64,000 nucleotides of DNA, taken from contig NC_092012.1 in assembly GCF_042242105.1 (NCBI RefSeq), positions 21,243,543 through 21,307,542 on the forward strand. Reading direction: 5' to 3'. How positions within the stretch are numbered: position 1 is the first letter of the stretch; each line of letters opens with the position of its first letter. Under the pieces are notes generated by a model. The model ran no database searches. It saw only the letters and a program-made list of their open reading frames with translations, and had not been told where the DNA came from. The position numbers were made by a program, and so were the translations under genes. Positions 20,135-32,230 of the stretch are shown in pieces. The stretch comes from Pempheris klunzingeri. Its lineage: Eukaryota; Chordata; Actinopteri; Acropomatiformes; Pempheridae.

Positions 20135-23100
20135 AGCCATATTCAGACCTCAGGCCCTGAGCATTGATTACAGCAACAAGGAAACCACAAGTGTGTTATT
20201 AAAGCTGTCCAACTTTGCCATCAAGTGCTTACCTAGCTATCTAGTAGCAGAACACCAAATCCTGCTGCTCTCAGACAGTCAAAAGCCTATTACCTTGACA
20301 ACCCCCTGACATTTAATCTTGGGACTGTTTTACTGTGTTAAGCACTTACTGTGAGTAGCCTCACAGTGAGTAGTTCAAAATTTAAGAGCGATGGTGTTGG
20401 TATTTTTTCTAAAAACTACAGTCAAACAATCTGTTCTAATTATTCATTCATTTAAAATGAGTCAGAATCTTCTTCATGTTTTTCCCCCTGTCTCTTCAGC
20501 AGTAAGACAGAGCCAGTGGACAGCGAGACAGTGATCAGAGCGCGCGGGCTTCCTTGGCAGTCTTCAGACCAAGACATTGCTCGCTTCTTTAAAGGCCTCA
20601 GTATTGCCAAGTAGGTCGGACTTGATGGGCCAACAGCCCCTTTACTTCACTGAACTTAATTTAAACTTCTGCTGCAGCATGTTAGTCAGGATGCAGATTT
20701 GAGGCTTTTTTTTCCCCTCTTTTTAAACGGCTCAAATGTCCAATGTTTGTAGAATATAAATCTTAATAATGTCCAGTGTAATTTTCCAAGAGAAGTGTTA
20801 AAAATAAAATGGGTTTATACCATTTCAACTTGACTCTGATCTTAGTCAAATATCCTCATAAAAGGGCTTAAACATGCAGTGTGGAACCTTAGTCACCCGC
20901 TTCTGGCAGTGACTAGGTCAAAAAGGCATGCTTGAACTATGCCACTTTTATGATTTGATTTCTGTATTTATTTATTCTCTTTCTTTTTATCTGTTTATAT
21001 TGTGTTTACATCAGGTTTTTTTTTTTAATCCGCCCACACTCCTAGTTGTCGTAGCCTACTCCATCACTACGATGGCTCCCCTCCATTAGCTCTGGCAAAA
21101 CAATCACTGCAGGTTGACACAAGTGCATCACTACTGGTGCATTTAATATGTAGCTGGAGCTTATTTAGCTTAGCTTAGCATAAAGATTGGAAACTCTGCC
21201 CACAGATGGCAAAATCTGCCTACCAACACTGCCCAATAATTAACATGTTACATCTCACTTGTTTATAGCATTTGTGCTAAACTAACAACTTTGGCTGCAG
21301 CTACATATTTACCATAAAAGTGCAAGAGCGGTATCTTCCTTTACTCAAGGAAGTGAATGAACATATTCTCCAAATTGTTGTACTATTCCTTTAACTGACC
21401 TCACAAGACCATTAGATATTCCTTTGAATCCAGTTCTGATAACTATCCTGTAAAGTAGCAGCTGCAGAAGTTTATTCCTGACTGGTTCCACATGACTAAC
21501 TGTGTTCATACTCGTACACCTGTGTTTCAGGGGTGGCGTGGCCCTGTGTCTAAACGCCCAGGGCAGGAGAAATGGCGAGGCCTTAGTTCGGTTCATCAAC
21601 TCAGAGCACAGGGACCTGGCCCTGGAGCGCCACAAGCACCACATGGGCAGCCGCTACATCGAGGTTAGACTCAGCACTTAATCCTTGTTCAATCTGCCAT
21701 TTTATTGTGTGTGTTTTACAATATGCTTAGATGAACCCCCTAGGTATTCAGTGTGAGTCTGTAAAATGTCTTCTGAACTAAATTATAACAAAATTAGACA
21801 TATTACAAATTCCCTCAAGCTCAATATCACTTAAAAACCCCATTGCCTTTTTTCACTGCTGTCCTTGTTTTTTATTGAAGTGGAGTTTGTCAGTTTTGAC
21901 GTTTGAGGGGAGATTTGTCACATTTGTTTGTTTGTTTAATTGTTGTTTATAGCTTAAACCAGTTTTCCTCTTGTCTTAGGTCTACAAGGCCACAGGAGAG
22001 GAATTCCTCAAGATTGCTGGAGGTCAGATTTCATCAGTTTTTTTTCTCCTCTCCTCTCTTCTCACCATGTTTGTATGAAGACTTATGTTGAAAGGCTTTC
22101 TGTTAGTGTGAGGTAGACTCCTATTTCATGGCTTTCCCGCATCTTTGAAGAAAAACAAGACCTTTCCACATCTGTAAAAGAGCAGCTCTTTAGTGACCGT
22201 AAAAGAAGGGATCTCATTTGCGCTCTGGCTCTCTCTCCAATTACCCGTGTCTTTGCCTCATCCCAGTGACTCCCCAGGAGCTTATCTTAGACTAATGAAA
22301 GACGCTTTGTGAGGAGCATCCCCCACTGCCCCCCATCACTTCCTCACCTCCTCATCCCCAGCCCAACCCCTCAGAGGCCAGTTGGAGAGAAATTTCACTC
22401 TCGGCTAACAGCAGCTCACCTGTTCAGTTCAGCCTTGAACTCCACTCCCCTGGGGGAGAGAGGGCTGATGGCCGGTGAAAGGACTTGCTCAGTGCTGGTA
22501 CAAAGGGGGTGTGAAAAGACAAAGCCAGGGCCTGGGGCGTCTGGACCATAGAGCGGCAGCCAGCTGAAACACAGGACAGAGATAGCTGACAAAGAAACAC
22601 AGTCACTTGGAGCAGATAACTTACAGTGGCTGCCAGTCTGTTTGTGGACTTTACTCAGGGTTAAGATCTGTACAGACTGACAGCACATTGGACTTTAGGC
22701 AAATAGTTCAAGCTGACAAGACACAGCTGCATTATCAATAGAAATGAAAGCAGTTCACAGTGAACATGTAAATGAATGTGTGGGCTAATGGTGCTATGTG
22801 CAAACTTTCTGTTCATGCATGTAAAAACAAGGGGGACTGGCACAGTTGCCTGGCCCGTAACAAACCGCAAACCAAATGTAGGTGAATGTGTGATTAGCGA
22901 ATAAAGCTGGGGGGGGGGGTAAAGAAATCTGACATATGCTCGCATTAGTGGGCAAAGCCAGTGGTTTTTAGTTTTAGTTTGCAACCAGATTTGTAAAATT
23001 GTTTGTTACTTTGCTGCCTAGCACTGTTTTCTAGGGATGTCAGATATGCCATACCATCTCCAAATGGTTCATAACATTTAAGAATATGTTACTAGAAAAA

Positions 23101-26100
23101 AAAACCTAACAATGACTCGAATACATAATTGAAAATATTTTTGGTATAGACATTGGAGTTTGTTGAGTTGTTAGACCCCCTGGGAACACATGCTGACATG
23201 CTGTAGTTGTCTTGGGGAAAGAAGTGAGGCTGGTAGGGTTTGGAGATATGACAATACATCTCCCATGGGAAGACTGAAATGTGCCAACTGAAATATTTGC
23301 TTGCTTTTTTATACCATTGTGTATCTCCTGTCAATATCTCAAGGTGTATTAGGCACTGCAAATACAGTACTGCAAATCAATTAGAATGATTCCTTCATTG
23401 CAAACCTTGATTTCTATGATTGTTAGAGGGTCAATGTGATGAAACAGCTTAATCTGTGAGGTATTTATCTGCTGTATTAGCCAACGCAGGTATTCTTCTA
23501 TCGATGCCGCAGTATAAAATAAACTAGATCCTGATGGATCATTTAAGCCACATCGTCCATCCCTAGTTGGTGGTTTGTTCCCTCGAACAGCTACATGAAA
23601 AATGTAAACCTTGAAACAAAATGATGAATGTCACTTGAATGTTGCCATGGTGGGAGGTGTTTAATCATTGCTGTGCTCTTACACCAGGCACATCTAACGA
23701 GGTGGCCCAGTTCCTGTCCAAAGAGAACCAGGTGATTATTCGCATGCGGGGGTTGCCGTTCACTGCCACACCGCAGGAAGTGCTGTCCTTCCTTGGTCCG
23801 GAGAGCCCAGTTACAGATGGTTCTGAGGGGCTGCTCTTTGTCAAGTACCCTGACGGACGGCCCACTGGCGACGCCTTTGTGCTCTTCTCATGTGAAGAGT
23901 ACGCACAGAATGCCCTGAAGAAGCATAAGCAGATCCTGGGGAAGCGCTACATTGAGCTGTTTCGGAGTACTGCGGCTGAGGTGCAGCAGGTAAGTTTTTA
24001 TAGTTGTATGAACTGGAGAAATCTTTGAGTTATAATTTTTGTCATGACATGCAAAAAAATCATCCTGTCACATTCTTAAGACCACTGCTGAGAAATGTGC
24101 TGACATGCAGCATCAAAGGATTTAAAATGGATGCAAGAAATGAAGAGGCCACTGGTGTGTATGCAACAGGATGTCGTCATATAAAAGCATTTAAGCTCCT
24201 CTGCACTTCATGTACATAGCTTTGTGTTGTGTAACATTTCAAAATAACATTTTGGTAATATGAAGAGAGGGGTCTTTAGATGGTATTTTAGATGCAAACA
24301 TGAAACACTATTTGATTAACAAAAATCAAATGTGGACAATCCATGCACTGCATTTTCTTCCAGATAAGGCTCTTGAGAAAGCCTTTTAGTTATCGATAAA
24401 TAATCAAAGTTCCCCTTAAACTGTAAAAGGACTGTGGTCCACAACAGCTGCTTCCCCTGTCAGAGGCTTTCTAAGAAACTGATGTCATGACAACGCAGAG
24501 AAGTGAGCAAACATGCTGTTGAAAGTGTGTGACTTACCAAGACATCCCATAAATCACATTACCATGGAGTCGACACAACTGAAAATAATATTTATATTAT
24601 TGCACAATGTGTATGTATATTGTTTTTTTTTGCTGTGAACTTTGTCTTTCAGCTTGTTCCTGCTGGCTGTGAACTGTTATTAACAAATGGACCACACTTG
24701 ATTCAACCTTTTTTATCTTTTCAAGTTTGTTTTTGTTAAACTTTGTTGTGTGTCCATTTGTCTCTTTCACATCCACAAAATGTCCATGATTGCAGTCAGG
24801 CCTCCTGAGTTCCTCTGGAGAATTGTGGGAAATTTGTCGTCCTTGTCTCGGGACACTTAATCAAAGGAGACTTCAGGCAGTTGGAGAAAATGAATAGTGA
24901 TGTCTTTTGATTCATCATCGTTCCTCTTTTGTGTTTGCCAGGTCCTGAACCGCTACATGTCCACGCCTCTGATCTCTACACTACCCCCGGCACCCATCAT
25001 GCCTGTCCCAGTCCTCGCCACGCCTCCCTACCTTCCAGCAGCCAGCAGCACCCGCGACTGTGTCCGCCTGCGTGGCCTGCCCTACACTGCCGGCATTGAG
25101 GATATCCTCGAGTTCATGGGAGATCACACCGTTGACATCAAACCCCACGGAGTCCATATGGTCCTCAACCAACAGGTCAGACTGGTGGGGACTGAGGCAC
25201 AGCTGCCAAACCGCTAGATGTCATCACCATAGGCCCTCTGTCAAGTATCTCTTTATCAGAAGGAGCTTTAGGAAAAGAAAACCTTCCACGACAAAACAAA
25301 AATAAAACGTATTGATATTGTCCAAATACAGTACAAGTTTTAACAGATTTTGGTCAAATTTAACTTGATCCCCCAGCCCCATCCTTCTCTAAATACTAGC
25401 CAAATCCATCATATAATGTTTGATGTAAAATGCTATAACTGTTCCTGCTGTATTCTCATGCTCACTCTCATCTCATGACTTATTGTGTCTGCTTCTCTCC
25501 CCTCTGCAGGGTCGGCCCTCCGGTGATGCGTTTATCCAAATGAAGTCACCTGACAAGGCGTTTATGGTGGCCCAGAAGTGCCATAAAAAGACCATGAAGG
25601 ACCGGTATGTGGAGGTGTTCCAGTGCTCCACAGAGGAGATGAGCATCGTGCTGATGGGGGGAACCCTGAACCGCAGTGGCCTCTCCCCTCCACCCTGCAA
25701 GCTTCCCTGTAAGTGAACTCCACCAGACAGGTCACCCAGCCTCCAGCTCAGCCTGTTGCTCGCTGTGCAACGTAGAAATCCTACCTGAATGAGTAGGCTG
25801 AAATACTGGATTCAGTTTTGGAATCAAGCAAACCTATTTCTCTAATTTAATTTCCTAGAAACATCACAATATTTGAATGTTTCAGTGCAGCAAAGCCTGT
25901 TGGTATGTATTTAGTAAAACACATACTCTCATCTCTGCCTTCCTCTGAGACAGTGATGCCAGCTTAGACCGGACTGAATGCAACTCGAACCATGTACTTT
26001 GCTCTGTAATGGCTCATTGCTGCTGGAGATTAGATTAGATTGGGATTGGCAGCCACTGGAGAGCACCTTTTAATTTGTGTTTCTATGTGTGTTTTTCTCC

Positions 26101-29100
26101 GTAATGACAATTCATTAACAGACCCTTCTGAAATATATTAAATGGGCTCCTGAGAGTGTTTTTGAGGGTTTATGTTCCCTAGAAAAAGACTTATGGTGAT
26201 TGCTTTTTACATATTGCTTGACCCCAACTAACCTGGAAACCTCTCGGCCTCCACAAGGTCAGCAGCATGTGTCACTGTGTTGCCACTGCGGTAGACCACA
26301 GCTGCCCACAGCCTCGCACGGATAGTGGCTGTTTGTATGTAAATACGACCATACTGTTATTAGTGTGTGTGTAAGTATGACATCCTGAAGGACACACTAA
26401 GCATTTGAAATAAAATGTCTACCTACAGAAGGTGGCTTTGTGCGGCTTTCTTGTCAGTTGTGATGTTTAAAGGAAAAATCAGTTTTTATTCATTTTTGGA
26501 TTTTTATTTTTATACGTCATTGACAGAATCTAATTTTGCACTGCTTGTTAATAACTATACAGTAAGTGTTTTGGGTTACATTTGGGATTTGTTTAACACC
26601 TGTCTGACTGCTTGTTTTCCCTCGTGTACAGATGGCTCGCAATGTCACTGTGTCCCCAAATCATCATACTGTCATCATAATGATGGCCAAAACTATAACA
26701 AGACACTGGCTGTTTAATTAATAATTAATGCTACGATTGCTATTAATGATTGTTTTTAATCATTTAATCTGCTCATTATATTTTAATTCATTGATAAAAA
26801 TCCATCTCTGAAGTGCTAGAAAATGGTGATAGATGTCCTAGGTGAACATTATTTTGTTTAACTGTTAATCTAAACCCCAGTTTACAATGATATTCTGTAG
26901 ACTGACAATTAGAATGGACAATTTCATTGGCATGGTAATTATCTATTGCAAGCTTAAACTGGTTTTGTTTGTCGAGGTTTCATGCAGTTTTAACAGTTTA
27001 GAACTGACCAGCTAAAAGCAGCATTATGCAGGTTTAGCTTTTAGAATAACTGCTTCAAATCATTTTGATGGCACACAGACTTGAAATAAGGCGACTGGCT
27101 CCTATGTCATTTCCCCTCCCCACCCTGCTAATCTAACTTGGGTAGAGCGGGTATGAATTACAGATCGAACTGCTGAGAGTGCAGATTTTTTCTGTTTTCT
27201 CTTGCTCTCCAGCCTGTCAAGGTGTGTTTCCCTCTGTATATTTTTGCTCTCATCATAGTAGTGCAGCACACGTCGCCACTCACACATCAACAGAATTAAC
27301 CCTTTATCGGGCAAGGCACCGTATTTAGTAATTTAAGTGGGAGTTCAAAATGCCGCCCCTTGCCTCACCATGAGGCAGTAGAACTACGAGATTTCTCCAA
27401 GCCAATCAGCAACACTCAGGCTACATGACAGAAAGAAAATCATATATGGTAACTTCATTGACCTTGATTTTCACCATAACATTAATTTTTTTTGAAAAAC
27501 TCACAAAAGTAAAAAAGTCTTGTAATGACTTTTCTAAGATTTTCAAATGAGTGCCCTATAAAGGGTTAAATGTGCCGGTGTCCTGTAATTCTAAATGTGT
27601 CAGCAGAGGGTGCTGTTGCTGCTGCTCATCAGAAGTGTCATAGTTAGGCTGGGAGTCTGAACCCTGAGATCTAATGTGTCCTCAGGGCTCATGGTGACTC
27701 ATGGTGCTATCATGATTGGGAGTATTTTTTTAACATGGTGCAGCATGTTGTAACCACTCATATTATATGCAGGGCTGTGCATGCACATGTAAATGATCAG
27801 ACTGTGTGTGTGTGTCTCTTTCTGCAGGTCTGTCTCCTCCCACAGCCTATGCTGCTTTCCCCACACCACCTGCCATTCTCTCTGAGGCTGCCTTGTACCA
27901 GCCCCCCCTGCTGGCAGCTCCCAGACCTCCTCAGACCACAGCACATGGCCCTGCTCACACTCTGGCCTACTACCCCCCTCAGCCACACCTGTACATGAAT
28001 ATGAACATGAACTACACAGCTTACTACCCCAGGTTAGTGTATCACCAGCCACGGATTACCATAAAACGTACCACATCTGTCTTTATTTGTACTTGCTTTG
28101 TTTCTCTAATTTCTTACCTGTTGTCCCCTCCTTCACCTAACGTACTCCCTCTCCAGCCCCCCAGTGTCTCCTTCCACAGTTGGTTACTTTGCAGCTCCAC
28201 CAGGAGCAGTGGCAGCAGCAGTGGCAGCCCAACCCCACCACGCTGCAGCCAGCGCCTCTTCGGTGCTGCCTCAGCCCGGCGCCCTGGTCAGGATGCAGGG
28301 CCTGCCCTACAACACTGGAGTCAAGGACATTCTCAGCTTCTTCCAGGGATACCAGGTCAGCATGTAGCACTCCAATGAAGACACAGATGTGAAAGTGCAT
28401 TGCTGTTTGCAAGGATGAGACATGCACTCAAACATGCAAAAGTGTTGTGTGTTATTCTGCATGTAAAGTAATTGTAGCTGTGGGATGGTTTTAAAATGCT
28501 CACACACGGATTAAAACTGCACCTTGTGTCCAGAAGGGCCTTTGCAGACAAGCATACATTTTGTTGATTGAACTCTTCCCACAGCCTGCATAGCCTCAGT
28601 CTAGAGCTGTTGGACCACTTAGAGAGATTTACCCCTGGTGCTCTCTATTGCAAAATCACACCACAGTAGTGTTTAACTGCACTTATGTTCTCCCCCCTTC
28701 TCTGTGCTGCCTGTATTTTTCGCAGCCAGTCCAAAATAGGTGGAGTCCTCTGAAGCAGGTATGAACCCTGACAGGTGTGGCTCCAGACGGTGTGCAAAGT
28801 CTGGGAGGGGGGAGGGAGGAGGGAGAGGGGTGGAGTTTAAAGTGGAGGAGTTGTGCTGGTGTAGCACAGAGCTTGGGTCTGCTTTTGGTCCACATGGCAG
28901 CACTAGTACAGTCCCTGTACTTTGAAGTAGGTGTGTGTGTATGGGAAAGAGGGAGAGGGAGCATTACTGAAGGGGTAACCAGCATCATATTCACACCAAA
29001 TATGAACTTCTTTTGAGTTGTGCACGGCAGAACTTAGTGTGTGTGTGTGTGTCTGTGTGTGACTGTGTGTGACTGTGTGTGACTGTGTGTGTCTGTGTGT

Positions 29101-30973
29101 GACTGTGTGTGTGACTGTGACTCCAGTCCTGACTGTTGGCTGAACTACTGTAACTATATCCCTAATGGAGTGAGAGTGTGTTTTTTTTTTCTGGCTGTTG
29201 TCGTGTCGCTCACACTGGCCTTGGGTGAGAAAACAGTTCCCACAACAGTGCCGGTGTCCTTTACCACACAATTCCAACACTTAATCCCACAGTGTGGCTC
29301 ATATGAAGCCTGTTCAGCGTGTGTGTGTGTTCCTCCTAGAGGGAGAGTGTATATAACTCTTGATATTGTGCGTGTATCTAAAACTGTGCTGTGATGTGTG
29401 AGGCCTCCACCCTGACTGTCCGTTCATTATTATGCTGTCTGTAGTACGCCCCTGACGAGTACAGCGGCATGGTTCAGATGAGCGAACAGGCCAGGAGTCT
29501 GATTCAGCCCAAAGAATGGCTCTGTCTTTAGGGACTCACCCCAAGGTAAGAAGAGCCTCCAGACCAGAGGCCAGAGAGGGCACTTCCTCCACTTAAATAA
29601 CATCTGCATGTTGAGGCTGATGGACAGCATGCAGAGTAGGCTGGCAGCAAACTGTCAAGATGGACCTCTTGTAGAGACACTTTAGCACTTTAGCGTAGCT
29701 TCTAATTAAGGATAGCATGTCATGTCACACATTATTGTGCTCACTATGGACAATTTGTGAGACACAACATCCCATATTAAAAGCAGATGGCCAGTACAGT
29801 ACACTAGAGCAGTGTCAGCCTTGCCGCAAAAACAAATCCCAACATATGAACCATTACACACAGTAATGCTCTGACAGTATAATCTGACGAGGAATGTCCA
29901 ATCTGGCCATCAAGGTTCTGAGCTCCTGACCCGGCATGTCAGCCAGACCAGCCCCATAACCGAAGTCACAGCACTGCACAGAATGTTTGAAATGTGAGGG
30001 ACATTGGGACGACAAAAAAGAACAATGGAGCAAACAACAGTTGAGTCATATTTCAGCACCAAGATTCTGTGCCCTCATTCATAAATGAGGCTTCTCAGTT
30101 TTTCAGCTCAGACTTGTGGCGCTGCTGCCTCCTGCAGATTATGTGCATGTCACATGATTTGCACGAGATGACCACCAGTCTGTACCAAGCTAAAGAAGAA
30201 ATAATAGGCCACCGAAATCTAATGATCAGATCCAAGTTAAAGTGTTGTAAGGCCATATCATGAAGATGTCTGATCATTTGTACGTTCTGTGAGGTGGAGT
30301 CAGATCATCATCCCTAACACGTCCTAGAAATGGTTTCAGCTCGGGGCCTACCTCACTACCTCCACTGTTTCCAGTGAAGGCTCTGAGTGCATTCCCCCAC
30401 TAACCGCCTCCCTCTCTCCTGCTCCAACATGTGATTCTCTAACATGTAGGCTTCATGGATTTTACTGTCATTGTTGACATGATCAGTGAATTGTTTCATA
30501 TCTGCATGTCTGAAGGAAAATATTTTGCATCATGCTTGATTTTGATGCATGCAAACTAGCAGATCATAAGTGTGTGTGGTGCCTCGTGGGTTTCAGGTCC
30601 TCTGGGAACAGCATGTACTCTGCTTTGGCTCTTTCAGCTCTGCCCTTTTAATCTCTTTTTCGCCACCTAACCGGACCTCTTCGATGAGCCCATCCTCCCC
30701 AGGGCGTTGTCCATCCTCGGCTCTGTGGGCTCGCCCTGGTGTTTTCATGGTGTAGCTGCATTCAAACCAGTGACGCTTATTGTCCCATGCACGTTTTGTC
30801 TCTTTCTGCAGCTCCAGCCAGACGCCGTTCTCATCTTGTACAACTTCAGTGGCCAGTGCAGCGGCGAGGCCTTAATCACCTTCACCAGTGAGGAGATGGC
30901 CCGGCGGGCCGTAGCTGAGCGCTCCAACCACCCTTTCTACGGCCAGCAGGTGCACTTGGTCCTCTGTAACTGA
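12293..30973 (+). CDS. esrp2: epithelial splicing regulatory protein 2 (complete, 15 coding exons, two alternative ends)
   Basis: Nuclear RNA-binding protein that drives epithelial alternative splicing by binding GU-rich sites. Exons: 12293-12424, 12891-13019, 18807-18920, 19130-19244, 19383-19478, 19987-20041, 20500-20610, 21531-21663, 21980-22022, 23688-23989, 24942-25175, 25510-25708, 27828-28032, 28157-28355, then 29445-29531 (stop) or 30812-30973 (stop). All junctions are GT-AG and all phases agree. Predicted length is 717 or 742 residues (human ESRP2 is 727). The RNase H-fold N-domain ([17 protein letters not shown]) covers about residues 1-210. qRRM1 starts near 225 ([20 protein letters not shown]), qRRM2 near 324 ([10 protein letters not shown]) and qRRM3 near 448 ([17 protein letters not shown]). 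A Pro/Tyr-rich linker leads to a fourth qRRM beginning near 665 ([16 protein letters not shown]). The ATG at 12293 gives MASHSDTL; an upstream TTG at 12281 is not a start. FGATAGA, LLVWQ and the nfatc3 neighbour favour esrp2 over esrp1. Confidence 0.93.
13020..18806 (+). other. esrp2: esrp2 intron 2 (5.8 kb)
   Basis: The largest esrp2 intron. It holds no ORF or RNA gene I can support. An A/T-rich run with a TA repeat is at about 17908-17967 (TATATATATATATATATA near 17938). Otherwise it is unremarkable AT-rich sequence. Confidence 0.6.
20042..23687 (+). other. esrp2: esrp2 introns 6-9 (between small exons)
   Basis: Intronic DNA broken by exons 7 (20500-20610), 8 (21531-21663) and 9 (21980-22022). 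Apart from the poly-C run at 20106-20134 and a G run near 22910-22919, no repeat or gene was recognised. Confidence 0.55.
20106..20134 (+). repeat. 29-base poly-C tract in esrp2 intron 6
   Basis: An uninterrupted run of 29 C residues starts 65 bases after the exon 6 donor. In the transcript it is a C-rich tract (PCBP/hnRNP K-type ligand); on the opposite strand it is a G run able to form quadruplexes. Its length is likely to vary between individuals and sequencing runs. Confidence 0.85.
23990..27827 (+). other. esrp2: esrp2 introns 10-12
   Basis: Intronic sequence between exons 10, 11 (24942-25175), 12 (25510-25708) and 13. Intron 12 (25709-27827) is the longest of these. A short TG run precedes the exon 13 acceptor (27802-27815). 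No gene or clear transposon was recognised. Confidence 0.55.
29036..29121 (+). repeat. GU-rich 10-mer tandem array in esrp2 intron 14
   Basis: After a pure TG run, six consecutive 10-base units of the form G(A/T)CTGTGTGT occupy 29051-29110, followed by a degenerate unit. In the esrp2 transcript this is a long GU-rich tract about 320 bases before the stop-carrying exon at 29445. ESRP proteins, CELF proteins and TDP-43 are all known to bind GU-rich RNA. Confidence 0.85.
29445..29545 (+). CDS. esrp2: esrp2 alternative exon 15a (stop-carrying cassette, short C-terminus)
   Basis: Acceptor TGTCTGTAG ends at 29444. The phase-0 frame reads YAPDEYSG...QPKEWLCL and stops at 29529-29531. The ending resembles the remembered ESRP1/ESRP2 C-terminus (...PKEWVCI/L). 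After the stop, 14 bases lead to CCAAG followed by GTAAGAAG, a strong donor at 29546. The exon can therefore be spliced onward to 30812, acting as a cassette whose inclusion ends the protein. The stop is too near the last junction to trigger nonsense-mediated decay by the usual 50-base rule. No good poly(A) signal was noted just after it. Confidence 0.8.
30812..30973 (+). CDS. esrp2: esrp2 alternative exon 15b (second half of a fourth qRRM)
   Basis: Acceptor TTTGTCTCTTTCTGCAG ends at 30811. Joined in phase 0 to exon 14 it reads [20 protein letters not shown], then an RNP-like stretch ending HLVLCN and a stop at 30971-30973. The pattern ([38 protein letters not shown]) is what the beta2-beta3-alpha2-beta4 half of an hnRNP F/H-type qRRM looks like. 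Together with exon 14 it makes a complete fourth qRRM, which the exon 15a form truncates. Confidence 0.8.
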   Translation, partial: LQPDAVLILYNFSGQCSGEALITFTSEEMARRAVAERSNHPFYGQQVHLVLCN

Positions 30974-32230
30974 CCATTAGCCTTCATCTCTCCTCCCTCA
31001 GTCCGACTGCCTGTTGAAGAGGTCGCCTCCCAAATGCATCTCAGTTTTTCCATCAAACTGAACACGTTCCAGTGCCACTCTGAACTGCCAATGCCAATGC
31101 CCCTCTCCTATGAGCTACCATTTATCAGCACATATCTGACACTGCTGGCCTAACACTCCTGAAGCCACTGTTGGATTTCGGAGGACATTCACTGGTGAAG
31201 CAGCTGAAGTCATTAAAACTTCATGTGGGGCTGCTGACCCTGTGGATCCCCCTACTGTAATAGCTGGCTGTGGAGAAGAGATGGTGTTGAGCCTGTACAA
31301 ACCATAGCCAAATATGCATGTATAGTTAAATGCTCTACATATGTGTGCCGCCCCCCCCCCCCTAGAAATCTGTACAGACATTCATCCTGGAATGCTTGAG
31401 GCCGTACACACCGTAACACTTTTGCTTACAGTCTTTTCTATGTACTTCTAAACTTTCACTCTTAACCACTACAGGACTTGACTTTTCAAAGTGTGTGTGT
31501 GTATGCACGATGTTTATTGGTTTGATGGCCTCTAGCAGTGTAGTGGTGCCATTAAAATAGATTAAAAAGCCATTGAGACTGACTTTGATTAATGAAACAA
31601 GAGGGAATATCGAACTGTACTTCTCAGCTGGAATCATTTAAAACTATCCAACGACTATCGGCTCAACGTACAGCGTCTAATTTGTGTATTATTTTTTTTT
31701 CTGTAAAAAGAACACATTTATGTGCTCAAATCAAAGTGTTAAGTGACGGACCGTTTTTAACGGAGTAGAATGACTAATTTATTCTGTTTTATTAGTTCCA
31801 GCTCCTTCCAAACGTGGAGACTTGGTTATTAAATGTAGAAGAACAGAGGTGTACCCTGAAGCCTTTCCTAACGATGGACCTGAGCTACAGTTGTCTTCTG
31901 TTTCAGTTAAACGATCAGTCTGTAGCATGCTTTAATTCCTGCTCGTGACCGGAGAACTGTGTAAAAGCTGCATTAGTCTCTCCTGTGACAGGCCTGCTGA
32001 CAGCAGTCTTAGTTTCTTTCCTCTTTACTGTGCCTACACTACCCAGAGTGCAATACTGGCCCCAAACAAGGCTAGGTCAACCTCTGGTGGCAGAGGAGAT
32101 ATTTTTGTTGCAAGTTTGACTTGTATGAATTTAGCAATGTGTATAAATAAAAATGTAAACAACAATCTGTTTAATTTGGTTTCATTTAAAGAGATGAGAT
32201 GCAAATAAAACCAATAATTAAAGACGCCCA
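30974..32230 (+). other. esrp2: esrp2 3'UTR with poly(A) signals
   Basis: About 1.2 kb after the exon 15b stop with no further coding signal. AATAAA hexamers at 32146-32151 and 32204-32209 mark the probable 3' end. A poly-C run of about 14 is near 31351. Confidence 0.65.

Noticed and set aside
20064..20309. Plus-strand ORF with a ten-proline run
   Set aside because: The prolines come from the poly-C tract in esrp2 intron 6; no splice phase or homology supports it as coding.
29036..29121. CRISPR-like direct repeats
   Set aside because: The units are contiguous 10-mers without spacers, in a vertebrate intron; it is a simple tandem array. The same holds for the CA, TG and GAT arrays.
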